64,000 bases of DNA from NCBI GenBank assembly GCA_013398615.1, contig VZSR01000680.1, forward strand, positions 2,137,893 to 2,201,892, written 5' to 3'. This document shows positions 23,743 through 35,760 of the stretch, in pieces. This DNA comes from Brachypodius melanocephalos. Lineage: Eukaryota; Chordata; Aves; Passeriformes; Pycnonotidae. A program made the position numbers and the translations under genes. The stretch's first letter is position 1, and each line of letters opens with the position of its first letter. Below the pieces are notes generated by a model, which was given only the letters and a program-made list of their open reading frames with translations, was not told the DNA's origin and did not search any database.

Positions 23743-24514
23743 CTCTGCTGGCTGAGGGACAGGACATAGAGAAGAGGAGGTGGACATGTCACTAGAATCT
23801 CTTCTTGCTCCTCCTCTTCCTCCCTGTAACGAGTCACATTTTGCAAAACTGGTGCCAGCTGTGCAGGCAGAATAGGTTTCCTTCCAAAGACTCTCTGAAG
23901 TTTTGGGCTGAGGGAGGGGTTTAATCCTGGCCCCCTCCCAGGCAGGAACACGTTCTGAAGGTGGAACTCAAAGTCTCTCTCTGCAAAGTGCGTTAACATC
24001 AGCCAACACTCTGCTGCCACTGTGGGATAGAGCACTTTAAATCAGCTATTTCATGATGGAATTTTCCTCCCCTTCCTCAAAGGCTGTGAACTGTTCAAGT
24101 GAAGTCAAGCAGAGCATTGGCAGTGCTCGTAGTCCACTTGGCAGGCGAGCAGCAAATGACTCTGGGCTGGGATTCTGTCCCAGAACAACTCTCCCCATTG
24201 AAAACCTCAGCTAAGATGAGAAGCACCACGTCTGTAATCTATACATTTATTCTGCAGACCTCCTAAAATAAGGACAGATAAATATAGAAACCTGTTGGGG
24301 CCAGCACACGGGGAAAAAAACCCTTTTATTTGAAGGGGGAAGAACACACAGATGGCAATGCCCTGGGTTTGAGGTAAATCCCAGCCCTGCTGCCAGCCTG
24401 CTGTGCCAGCATAGGTGGCATTTGCATTTCCCAGTTCCTCTGGGAGGGTTTCCATAGTGGGGAAGGCGTGACACTGGTGTGGCAGTGAGGAAGGATGCGT
24501 CAGTGCTGTCAGCA
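23743..24514. other. 772-bp spacer of the long inverted repeat
   Basis: Unique sequence between the two arms. The frames crossing it (for example minus 23697-24035) resemble no protein. I see no homology between its left and right halves, so the duplication stops at the arms. Confidence 0.6.
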
Positions 24515-24699
24515 GGATTTTGCTCGTATCAGAACCAGACAAGAGGAATACAGGAACTGAGCCTGCAAAAATGGAAAATTTATTCAGAAATTTACTTCCA
24601 AGGAAAACTTGCATCGTGAAATATGTAGTATATGTTCAAAACTCCCTTCCACTCACATGTGATTTTGGCAGATAATATGATATATAGAGGTGCTCCAGA
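24515..24699 (+). repeat. Right arm of a long inverted repeat, with poly(A) tail
   Basis: A 185-bp segment, the partner of 23557-23742 in reverse orientation. It is followed directly by 20 A (24699-24718). I see no AATAAA signal close to the tail and no clear target-site duplication, so the retroposition reading rests on the tail and on the sharp homology ends. The source gene or element is not recognised. Confidence 0.88.
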
Positions 24700-24718
24700 A
24701 AAAAAAAAAAAAAAAAAA
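24699..24718. repeat. Poly(A) tail at the right inverted-repeat arm
   Basis: A run of 20 A abutting the end of the repeat arm, consistent with a retroposon tail in plus orientation. Confidence 0.85.
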
Positions 24719-25659
24719 GAAGCAATGTTTGGTTCTTTAGCACAGGTCACCATTGAGGAGCTCACAGCACTAAGAGGGAATCTAGGCACTGGAAGTTGGA
24801 GTCCTGCTTCTGCCACAGCCCTTGTTTGTGGTTGTAGGAAAGTTGCTTCTCCATCTGGGAGCTCTCTGGCCAGCTGGGGACACACAGCAGGCTGCAGCAA
24901 GTCTCCACCTCTGTAACCCCATGAAACATCCCACATGAACTTGCAGGAAATGCTCTGCTGGGGCAGCTGTGGGCAGCGTGTGCCACTCAGGAGGGATCAC
25001 AGGCAGTGCTGCTGGATGCCACCTGCTTTACTGGGGGAGAGAGAGATGTAGGAAAGCAGATGAGAAACACCACTTGAACAGCAGAGCAGCCTAGCCCCTA
25101 CTCAGGCTGCAGGCACTGATGGGATAGACCCAAGAGAAGGGAAGATCCATCTTTATCTTTTCATTCCTGTCCTCAACTGCAGCATCAGCCCTCAGATAAC
25201 TCGATCACAACGCCAGCGTCAGGATCAGAAAGCAGCACAAAACCCTGCTGGCCACTTTGCTCTGAGGTATGAACAGTCTGGAACATTTCCATAGCCTGGA
25301 ATGTGGCTTTTTACAACAGAGAAAAGCACTCCAAGGGACTCCCAAAAAACTCCCAGTGACTCTGCATCATGCGTGGATGGTCTACTTCATCCAAGAAAGT
25401 GATAGAAAAAAAAAATCTGCATCAGTATGAATACTTGTAAGATGAGGATAAGTGATGCTTTCTGCAGGGTGAGTGCATGTGTAGCCTCTGAAATTCCAGA
25501 GGGAAGGCAAAGCAAAAGCACAGCACATTACCCTGTGAAAAAGCAGGAGCTGAACAGCTCAAATCCTGGCGGCAGCAGAACCCTGGGTCTGCAGCGTGGC
25601 AGCTCTAATCTGCCACACTGAGGTTTGGCACTTGCAGAGATAATCACTGGAGCTGTGGC
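24719..25659. other. Non-coding stretch
   Basis: Mixed-composition DNA without CpG enrichment. Overlapping chance frames occur on both strands. No gene is recognised. Confidence 0.5.
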
Positions 25660-25860
25660 AGGGTTAAATGTTGAATTAATACACATGAGAGGTCATCATC
25701 CCTTCGTCTTCCCTTCTCGGAGGAAGTAAATAAATCTGCCAGCTTAATCTAGCACATTAACCTTAATCCTACAATTTACTTACTAGGGGATTTGTATAAT
25801 CTACCCGATAAATAAGGACAGTAATTATTCCTGCTACAGAGGCCTGGGAGAAATATTTGC
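25660..25860. promoter_or_regulatory. Possible conserved non-coding element
   Basis: A stretch with several TTAATC/TTAACC words, a TAATTATT word and CTTAATC near 25745-25835, with no frame or repeat. Its style resembles vertebrate conserved non-coding elements near developmental genes. No alignment was possible, so this is an impression from word content only. Confidence 0.25.
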
Positions 25861-26600
25861 CATGAAGCTGGGAGCTGGATTTAAAAACCCTTCTGATTTT
25901 ATTAGAAACACAAAACTCTGGCCAGGTTTCCTGGAAAATTCCACGGGGCCCAGTGCAGGTGGAAGCTCATTTTCTGTGTGTGTTTGCTTAGCTGAAGTGT
26001 GGAGTCAGGGCTGCACGTGGCCCTGAATGATGGGGGAGGAAGAACCTCGAGGAATATTTGTGCAGGAGCACTCTGGAGGAACAGCCTTGTGCTTCAGCCA
26101 CTGCACGATCCCACCAAGAATCTCCTGGTGGAGAGCAGCAACAACACAGCCCCTGTCTGCTCACAGGCCTTATTGCCTTCTCCACTCCTCCCTGGATGCC
26201 CATCAAAGCCATTCCTGTAACTTCCCTGTTGGGAGATGAACTTCAAACATGATTTGAATGGCCAGAAAGCCAATAGAGACAATGAATGGGACTGCAAGGG
26301 AAAGCCCTGGAGGACTTCAGTGGTTTCCTTGAAGAAAAAGCCCCATTCTCCTCACAGCAATGAGGGATTTTCCATTTCTTCCCAGAAAAATGCTTTTCAG
26401 AGTTTAGCACGGTGCCCCTTGAGGGCTCAGGACATCCTTTGCATTCCCCAGAATTCCTGTTTTCCTGGATTATATGGGAAGGGCAAACTGTCCACTTTTT
26501 CCTGAGCACTGGATATCACAGGCATTGACCAGGACCTGCCTCATTGCAAACACGGCCAAGATTAGAAATTGAAAAGGAACCAGTCCTACTTCCTGGAGAA
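25861..26600. other. Non-coding stretch
   Basis: Several overlapping frames on both strands at 25988-26509 share the same bases and match nothing known. No gene is recognised. Confidence 0.45.
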
Positions 26601-26741
26601 GTTTTGGTTGGTTTTTGGTTTTGTTTTGGTTTTGGTTTTGGTTTTTTGGGGTGGTTTTTTTGGTTTGTTTGTTTTAGTTTGGTTTAGGTTTTTTGGGGTT
26701 TTTTTTGTTTGTTTGTTTGTTTTTTAGGGTTTTTTTTTTTT
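26601..26741. repeat. G/T-only low-complexity tract
   Basis: About 140 bp in which the plus strand is almost exclusively G and T: GGTTTT units, then GTTT units, with GGGG or GGG runs near 26648, 26695 and 26727. The strong strand asymmetry and G-runs could favour R-loops or weak G-quadruplexes if transcribed. It probably arose by microsatellite expansion. Confidence 0.9.
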
Positions 26742-29700
26742 GCTATTTCTCATAGCCAAAGGGATGAAAGAGACAGAGAAGTCAGGTTTAATATCTGTGC
26801 TTATCCCTAAAAGCACTCACACACAAAGCTTGATTTAGATACTGGGGGTGAAGGGAATTTGGACAATTCCCATTATTGATGCTGCTCCAAGTGTGTGCAC
26901 TGAGCACACACACGTGGAGGACTCCTGGGTGCCCATCTGCTGCCATGGCAGGGTGCCCACACCGACCCTGGCTGGCCCCTGCTCCCAGGACACAGGTACT
27001 CTGCCCTGCAGGGTCGCTGAGGCCACACTTTAAACAATGTTGACAGCACCCCTTCATCAGGACACCCTTCCTGGTGGGTCATTAATTGAGTTTCCAGCAG
27101 CATCTGTCAGTGTTTGCAGCACGCTGCTTTGCCCGAATGAGCAGCCACGGTGATGCTGCCCTGGCTCCCTCTGGGCTCTCAGGGTGGATGCAGGATGATC
27201 CTGTGGGAACAAGGCTTTGGGGTGCTCTGCTCCCACCCCTATGTGTGAGGCAGAAAATGAGGGGCAGCAGCTTTGAGCTGGCTTTTACAGAGACAGGACA
27301 CCCAGCCTAGCTCAACCTGGAATTGAGGAAATCTTAGCACAGAACAGGATCAAAAAGGTTCAAAGGCCTAAATTCATTCACAGTAAGGGAATTGTTGCAG
27401 CAGGGGCATCTTTTGAGCTAACAGTGGTTTCACTATGAGCAATGTGGTAACTCTTATACACAGTCCACTACATCTAGAATCAAGGCACCAACATTTTTAA
27501 TAGTAACTCCTCAGAGTGCATGCTGCTTTTGCTGTTTATTTCAAGACTTCAGTGGCTTCCTCAGCACTTACAGCACCTTACAGACCCCTCCTAATCACAC
27601 CATGGGAAGAACCCCAATCCTGGAGTGCTCTCTGAAGCACAGAAGAGGGATAACTGGGATGGGTGGGAAGCTGCCTGTAATCCTGCTCTAGAGCACCCAT
27701 GGCTTGTATCTCTTTGGAAGCAAACACAACTTTGAGTTCCTCCAGGTCATTTAGAAGCCCTTTCAGGACTGTTTCTAGAGCTCCTTTCACCTTTAAGGGG
27801 CCAAGCAGAGGGCTGGGACCTGCTCTCCTCCCCAAATGAATGGCCATGAGGCACAGGAGGTCATTGCCTCCACCTCCACTGGTCCTGCCGTGTCAGAGCA
27901 GCTGCCTGGAACCAGCTTTTTCCTGGCTGGAGAAGCTGTTCTAGGTAGCCTTGTTTCATGCAGTTGCTGATGGTGCTCTTGGAGCCCTGGCCAGCTCATC
28001 ATCTCTCCTGGCCTCAGGCTGTGGGTGGGTGTGGACATGCCCAAGGGTGGCCTGTGCTGGGGTCACCTTGTCCCCCTAGGAGTCTTGTGGCTGGAACCTG
28101 GGTTTCCATGGCTTGTGCTTCTAAAGACAGTCTGGAGGTGTTCTGCGTTTGGTTTTTTTGGGGGGTTGGAATGACACATGTGACACCCTTTTGTTTCTTG
28201 CAGGGAAGAGCGAAGAGTGTTTCTTGTTAATCGTGTCAACAGACAGTCACAGTTTGTGGAGAGGCCCAGCAGAAGAAAAGGACATCATTCAGCATCTCCT
28301 CTGATTTATGGACTGTTCCTGAATGCACTATTTAACAATGGTATTTGTTCCCATAATATGCTTTAAGTGCAGATGGCTGATTTTCTCCCCCGATGTTCCC
28401 ATAGGATGCAGGCCCAAGCCGTGCATGGCAGGGCCAGCATGGCTCTTGCTGGGTGCCTGGAGTCACCGGTGCCTGGCCATTGCTGCCACCTGAGGCACGT
28501 GGCAGCCACCCACCAATGCAGCTCCTGCTGCTGAGCCGTGTGTCCTGCTCACATGCAGCCTTGTCACAAGTGGATTATCAGCAGGAAGGGCACCTGGGGC
28601 ACGGTGTCACACCTGGGGTGCAGAGCGTGGTGCTGCTGGGGCACGGCAGGGCGACAGGGGTGGCAGCCCAGAGCTGCAAGGACTGTGCTTTGATGCAGGT
28701 GGTTTATTTGCTATAAAAGCCTGGGCCTGTTCATAAAAAGCTTTGAGGCTGCAGAAAGGAGCTGTGAGGCTCCCTGGAGATGGGGCTGTGCTCGTGGTTC
28801 TGTGCACACGTGGAGTGTGGAATGCAGTGTCAGGCTGGATCAGGGACACCTTGCACAGAGGGGGCAGGTGGAGATGAGGACAGCAGGAATTTGGTGCCAC
28901 TTTTTGATCCCACATGGATCAGAGGTGAACTGCTGTGAGGGGGTGTCCTGAAAAACATCATTAACAGGATATTGCTGAGTTTATTCAGTCTCTTGTCCAG
29001 AGCTAGATGAAACAAAATGGAAGTGGGATAATTTGCAGCTGGATGTGCACAGGGGGGTGCTGTCTTGGGGTGTATGGCATTGATATTTGCTGGTGGGAAT
29101 CCACATTTGGCTTGACAACCATCAGGCAGCTGCACAAGGTGTCCTGACATTGTTTCCTTGGGGAAAAAAAAATTAAAAAGGATGTAGAGGAGTGTAAGGT
29201 AGGGGAACTTAACTGGCTAAAATACAGAACAAGCTAATGAGTCATGCCAGTGATTTAAACAATGTACCAGGACTTCTGGGAAAAGTACAGGAGGCCTTAA
29301 ATAGTCATTGGAAAAGCTGAGGTTGGAAAATACCCAGGAATATAAACAGACTGCTCCTATGGATCTGAAGATATGACACCTTTCAAACTCGGTAGCTCAA
29401 GGTGGATGCTGAACTTAGCCTCGATTTAGGAATGAGAATTGCTGATCAAATGCAAGGGAAAAAATATTGTTATTAAAAAGAACTCGGGATTTTTATTTTA
29501 AGCGGACTTGGGTAGAAGGGGATGAGCAAAACTCTTTTGTTCTGGTGGGAGTTTCTTGAAATAAAATGTAGGTGGCAATCAGGAAATGCACCTTAAGGGA
29601 TGGTCATGACTTGGTTTTGGAAATTGTGAAGAGTCAGTGAATTCAGCTGAAAGATTGGGATCTCCAGTGTGTTCAGAATGAATGAATGAATCCTCATCAA

Positions 29701-29929
29701 CACAATGCCAGAATCATCTTAAGAACAAACCTCAAAGCAGGAGAGGTGTCTTGGCTGCCTTAGGGAAGAAAGATGTGGAGGTTGTGCTGTCATGAGCTGG
29801 GGTAGGAACAGTTTGAGAAGAGTACAAAACTCACTGGGTAGTTGAACAGCTATGAAAATTATTTACAGGAATGATGGAGTCTCTTTTTTCTGTTGCAAAT
29901 GGGATATTTCTGTGCTGGCACTCATTTCA
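26742..29929. other. Non-coding stretch, GC-richer in parts
   Basis: GC rises around 26.9-28.8 kb with few CpGs, producing many chance frames on both strands. An acceptor-like TTTGTTTCTTGCAG ends at 28203 but has no convincing donor after it. No gene is recognised. Confidence 0.45.
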
Positions 29930-30330
29930 GGACAGGCCCATCTTTAAGGATTCTTGGTAAAATGGACAGTTAAAAGCTTTTATTCATACTATGGGATTAA
30001 TAATGGCTGTACTTGACCATGTGTGCTGTAATTCTTTTAATAGCTTCATTCCATTATCAACTATTTATTAAAAAGATTTCACCACAGATATGGGCTTTAT
30101 GGAGATTACTGTGCACTACACTTAATTACCAGATGTTCAGTGTGTTTACAGTATATCTGGTATTGAAGTAAACTTCTCCGTGTGAAAACCATCTGAAATG
30201 AACAGTTAAAATACCGCCGTAAAGCTTTGTATTATCATAACTGGAAATGGAAATTCCAGCTGGGCAGTGTTATGAAACTAAAACTACAAAATTTCAGTCC
30301 TACTCCAAAACAACACTATTAAACCCCAGT
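29930..30330. promoter_or_regulatory. Possible conserved non-coding element
   Basis: A 400-bp AT-rich stretch without repeats or frames. It carries homeodomain-like words (GGATTAATAATGG near 29993, CTTAATTACC near 30121), a forkhead-like GTGTTTAC near 30140 and two CpGs in ATACCGCCGTAAAG near 30212. The complexity and word content resemble enhancer-type conserved DNA. This cannot be confirmed without alignment. Confidence 0.35.
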
Positions 30331-33300
30331 AAAAATGTGTTTTGCTGCCCGAATTTACCTTATGCATTCAGTCCATCAGATAAACCATCACCCATGTGTT
30401 TTTCATATTCTTTTAGTTAGTTTATTGCTGTCTTTCATCAAAACTATACAAACTCAACTGTGTGCTCGACTTTGAAACCAAACTTTTGAGTTTTATGGTT
30501 GGGAAATTTTAAAATTAAGACATGCCAAAGTCCAGGATAAGTGCTTTGCATTGTCTCAGTGCAATCATGTAGCTTTCTTAAAATTCTGTTTTCCAGGCAA
30601 TTTTTTTATTACTCATTAATTCTGATCTCTTTAACTTTACCCCTTTTAGAAACACAGAACTAGCAAAGTTGTCTAAGCCTAAGGCCAATCTGATATAAGC
30701 TGAACTCAACACCTTAAAAGCAGAAACATTTTTCTCTTTGTGTCTCAAGAAGTTGGGTGATCCAGAATCCTTCTGATTTTGAGTCTACTCTAATTCCTAT
30801 TTTACATCACTTTGTACTGGGGCTGACATTGTTTTTCCACTTAAATAGTCCTTCTCCTTCCCTATTATTGATTTTGGGCAATTGTAGTATTTTAGACTCC
30901 CCGTTGAGCCTTATTTAATCCTAAGCTAAGTAAGTCAAGCTGTTTTCCAGTCTTTCTATTCCTCTGGTAACATGTTTTCTGGTTTTCATCTTTCTATGAC
31001 CAGAACAGCACAGATATTCTCATGCACAAAGTCTCCTGAGTACCCTTGTGAGGAATTTCATAATACTTTTTCAGGGAAACATTAATGAATTTCAGTATAT
31101 CTTTCCATAGCTGCATCATATCAGCAATTCACAGTCAACTCGTGGTCAATTAAAAAAACCAGATGACTCTGTCCTCCTCACTTCTACCTTAAGTTTGGAT
31201 CCAAAATACTTGTCCCTACTCTCTCTGTAGATGATAGCACTCTGTATTTCAGTGTATTTTCACCTAACACAGCTTTGATTTCTCCCCTCTCCCAGTGTGT
31301 CACACTGTTGTTAACATTAAATTGAGTCTTTCTGCAATTGCCTTTCTGTTACTGCTTGCCAAAGCCAGCTCTGGAGTTCCAGTGATTTCACAGCAAACAC
31401 TGAAATATCTCCAGGGCTGGTGTTTCCCTCCTGTTTTTGTCTGCTGCAGGAAGGGCTGGAATGACCCAATCATTAATGATGACAATGCTGTGTATCTCTT
31501 CAGCTCTGTGTTTCTGTCTCTGCCTGCTTCTGGCCACAGACCAGAGATCCATCCTGTTCCTTCAGTGGAACTTTCCAGCCTGAACCTCAACTGCTTTGCT
31601 TTTAAACTTCTCCCAAGCCCAACACCTGAGCAGTGGCTGGTGCTATCCAACACCTCTCTAATTCCTGTCAACTCAGGCCTGGATCTGCTCTCAGTGGCAC
31701 ATAGGGAGGTCTCATTGTGGACATTAAAGAGGGTGGAACCAGAGCCCAGGTGAGCAGTGACCCATGACTGACAGCCCAACACAATCCCTCCAGCCCCAGT
31801 TCTGACTAATCCTTCAAGAGCTGCGCAATCAGGACATGAGGGTGAGAATTCATCCTTTTCCTGTCAGCTTCTCATGCACAGAATAGGCTTCTTCCCTTGC
31901 CACAACTTTATTAGAAGGGATGCCACCCTAGACAGTGTCTAAAGGGATTATCACGCAGTAAATGCAATTACATATTTCTCAGCATGCTGCCATTATTTGC
32001 CAGTGCAATATGAGAGGTTTGATCCCTGGGTTGAGTGTCCTTCACTGTGACTGCCACAAGTTTCAAAGGCCTCAAATCATCTGACACAAAAAAGGATAAA
32101 CAAATCAAGGTATAGAGAGAGGCTCAGCTAAATTCTTAGTAGCTTGTGTTTCGAATGTTTCAGCTCAAGGACTTCTGTTTGCTTTTCAATGGATGTGGAA
32201 GCAGCACACCCATGCTTTGGAGGAATTATTTGTCTGTATCCCAGTAGGATAACTTTTGGTTGTGCATGATTTGTACCAGAATAATTATATCAGTAGTGAT
32301 GCAATAAAGAAGAGCAGCAGTGCTGTGCACCCCCACCAAAGCTGTTCCCTTCAGTTCTTGCCACTAATAAATGCTGGAGACTCACTTGAGACTTTGGTCT
32401 TTGGAAGCAGCATAATCCAAAGTTTTCACTACCCTTTTTTATGATGAAAATGGTGGATCTCATACTCACAGAGTCGTTCCCTGAATTCTGGGGCACTGTT
32501 CAACCCCAGTTTAAAGTGTGGTGCAAGAAGCCAAAGACAGGTGACAGTATTGTGGTTGTCAGCATTTGTACTTACTCTGCTGGCAGAACTCAGGTTCCCT
32601 CCCAACAGAATAAAAAATTAATTTCTCTTTCTGAGTTATAATATTTTTAGTTATTTTTCATATTAGTATTGGCAATGCCAATTAACACCTTGTGGAAAAA
32701 AAAATAATTACATTTTCAATTAACGAATAAAAGCATTCTAATGCTTATGTTCTGGGGAGAGTTTGAAAAATTCAAGATGAGGCTCAAGGAAACCCGGGGG
32801 GATAAAAAAAGGGTTCTACAATGGCTTTTTGTTTGTTTTCTGGAAAAGCTCTGTATTCCAAGGTACTATGAGGATTGCTTTTGGTTTCCTTCCAAACTGT
32901 CAGATCTGCACTGTTGTCTCCACAACTCCCTGTTTCCAATGCTTACAGTGGGGTATTTGAGCTGTGTGGCTGCATGGAATAGCAGCTCTTGTGCCTCAGT
33001 GATCCCTTGTGGCTGGATTTTTCCTGCCTGTCTCCATTCTTTTGTCTTATTGTGCTCTGGCTGTCGCTCTGAAGATCTGAGACCTCAGCTGTGGTGATGT
33101 AGCCTCTGGTCAGAGGAACCCTGCAGGGTTTGATGCAGGTTTGTCAGCACATGCTTTAATTAAGCTGGATGCATTAACAGGCTCATCTTGTCTTGGTTCA
33201 GTGTCCTCAAGCCCTCACTCAACACCAGAGTGTCCAAGGAACAAGGCTGCCCGTTTCCACCCTGCTCCATCCTGCAGTCTCTGTTTTGGGATGGTGTCAG

Positions 33301-34639
33301 GGCAAACCAACCTGAGCCACACTTGGCTCTTTTGGCCTTTTCCCACCCCTCCTGGGTGTGAAGGAGCAGTGAGAGCAGAAGGCAGTCTGCACTGCTGGAG
33401 GTGAAAATGCAGATTACCAGCCTTTTCCTAGACTTTGCTTTCCACAAAGGAAATCTTATTTTCCCATGGCTCTTTCACTCCTTTGGAAACACCAAGCAAA
33501 CAAGAATGGGGGCCACTGGATTGTATCTGCAGATGGTTTGGTGGGGTTTTTCTTTGGACCTTTTGCCATCTTCCTGTCTTTCAGAGCACCAGCTCTCCAG
33601 GACAGTGTATTTAGGAGTCTTGTGTCCAAAGCTGACCTCAGAAGGAATTTCTGTTCTGTGCTCATGTGTGCCTCTTATTGCTACAATCTGTTTATATTTC
33701 CTGTCAAGCACCTCACATAGTAACGGAAAAAAAAAAAAAAGTATTTGAGAGTAGAAATGACAGGTATGAAACCCTGAATTCACTGAAATCAGTGGAAAAA
33801 CTGCCTTTGACTCCTGCAGTCAGGATCGTGCATCCAAAACGTGGTAACAATTGGGAACAACTGTCCTCTGCCACCTTACAGTTCTTCTTTTCAAGGGGAC
33901 ATCTCAAACTACGGTCTAACAAATTTCAGTCTAATGCTAGTCTCATTAAAAATGTTACTGAATGATTCTAAGCTTTAAAAAGCCTTCAGGATCCAGTTTT
34001 TGTCTCGGATTTAGATACCAAAAAACTCTATTTCTATTTTTTCCCTGTAGCCTGGAAATAACAAAGTTTCCAGTTGCCCTGGTAGGCTTGCATATTGAAC
34101 AACTCAGTTTTTTACATAAAGACATTTCTCCAAAAGGAAATTGTACAAGCTCTCAACTACTTTTCCACCTTGTGTTTACAACAAGTTTTCCAGTTATTCA
34201 ATAACTTAAAGGTGTTATTCCTATAGGAACACAACGTGCCCATAGTCTAATAAAGTGTAGCAAATAAATTTGATTTATCCAGTGACACAATTTCTTGAGG
34301 TTTTTTGCTTTATATGGCAAGATGAAAGAATACTATGCTGGTAGGTGCCCTGTAAACAGAATTGTTCGTGAACATAGTTTAAATGCCTCAAATCCATGCA
34401 CACATTCAACTCATCAGTCAAGTGTCAAAACAGCTTAATTGCTTTTTTCACAGCTTTGATCATACTTGTGTTTTATTGGACTGTTCACATTTTCTGTTAT
34501 AATCACTTGTTATTTTCCTAACAGCTCTAACAAGTACTGTCTTCATCAAGGTTTTTGTTGTTCCACTTCCCTATTTCATTTTTAATCTGCTAAATGAGCA
34601 TTTCCTTTCTTTAGAAAAACAAATAAATCAAAAGGGTCA
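30331..34639. other. Non-coding stretch with antiparallel chance frames
   Basis: The block 31295-31782 is open on both strands for about 150-160 codons. The plus frame begins at a GTG and has a hydrophobic, signal-peptide-like start, but there is no ATG at the start and no family match. It also lies in GC-richer DNA where stop codons are rarer. Elsewhere AT-rich sequence holds only short frames and an A-run near 33726-33739. Confidence 0.45.
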
Positions 34640-35240
34640 ATTTGCTTTTGTGTCTTGAAACAAAGCTCCTTTTGTTTTATTTCTGCTTGGTCATTTATTA
34701 CCCACAGCGTGTTTGATATTTGTGATAACGAATTTTACAGGGAATAAATTACAGGGGCATCCTGATGAATAAAGCCCCTGTTACTGTGCATTTAAGAATG
34801 TTGGTTGCAAGCTTTGTTAACATCTTACAAGTATTTTTGGTAATAGCACATCATGCTTTATTTACATTTCCTAGGAGAAAGCTGTCCCTTAACAAACTCA
34901 GCAATTTGTAAAGAGGCATGACTGGTGTTATCCAAGGAGATTTTTAATCTTAAACTCTCCTGTTCTCAATTAAAAGGTATGACACAATTCTTTGTCCAGC
35001 TTGCCCCCTGTTTATGGCATTTACATGAAATATGGCACATTATTTAAAGCAAACACTGTAATTGTGTGTGCTTCATCAGGTCAGAGCACAATAATGCATG
35101 TGCAGCGTTCAAGACTCAGTTTGCTCCCTAGATGCATTATAACCTATTTGGCACGATTTTTCCCAGTGTATCTATTAATGGCCAACAATGGCTCTGCTCC
35201 AGGAAAGCTTTTAAGCGTGCACCTAACCTTAAGTAGGTGA
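34640..35240. promoter_or_regulatory. Possible conserved non-coding element
   Basis: About 600 bp of high-complexity AT-rich DNA lacking repeats. It carries SOX/TCF-like words (ACAAAG and CTTTGT types), a GTTAAC word near 34817, and octamer-like ATGCAT words near 35095 and 35132. It reads like a developmental enhancer or conserved block. Conservation itself was not tested. Confidence 0.33.
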
Positions 35241-35710
35241 TCAGATCCCTGGAACTTGCTGTTCTTTGCTGGTTTGTGCTCTAAACAAACAAACACTTGG
35301 CTGTTCCCTGCCCCAAGCCTTCTCTTTCCTGATATGATCCGTGATTTAAATGTATCTACACATTTTAAAAGATCTATGGGGTGGTTTATGAGGTGAAGCA
35401 AAGTTCCTGCTGTCTGAATATGGTGCTTGAGAGGATCTAGAGCCCAAACTAGAAATTTAAACTAAACTAGATCACTGAGGAAAATTAATAAAAGATACAG
35501 CCCCTCAGTGAAAGCGTTGCCTCAATTGCTTACTTTTGCACTGCTCCTTTCATTTTAGTTAGATAAAAATTAACCAGAATTAACCAAAGTGTCCCCAGCA
35601 AGTCCTGGTGTAATCTTCTTTTCACATGGATATTCTCCTGTTTCCATCTTTTACATGTACCATTATAGTCAACCCTGTAAAATCTTCATGCCAGAAGTTG
35701 TGTTCTGAGG
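35241..35710. other. Non-coding stretch
   Basis: AT-rich intergenic-type DNA. No gene or repeat is recognised up to the CR1 tail that begins near 35711. Confidence 0.45.
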
Positions 35711-35760
35711 ATGCTGGACTCGATGATCCTTATGGATGTCTTCTAACCCGAGATTCTGAT
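35711..35760 (+). mobile_element. CR1 LINE 3' end, plus orientation
   Basis: TGGACTCGATGATCCTTATG, then a degenerate TTCTAACCCGAGATTCTGAT, matches the terminal 50 bp of chicken-type CR1, including one copy of the ATTCTRTG-like terminal octamer. The body upstream is missing or too diverged to see. Confidence 0.8.

Noticed and set aside
28185..28245. Acceptor-like TTTGTTTCTTGCAG suggesting an exon
   Set aside because: No consensus donor follows within exon distance and no frame is convincing.
31295..31782. Antiparallel frames of about 150-160 codons, one with a signal-peptide-like start
   Set aside because: The plus frame begins with GTG rather than ATG, both strands are open in the same GC-richer block, there is no domain match, and I saw no splice or promoter support.
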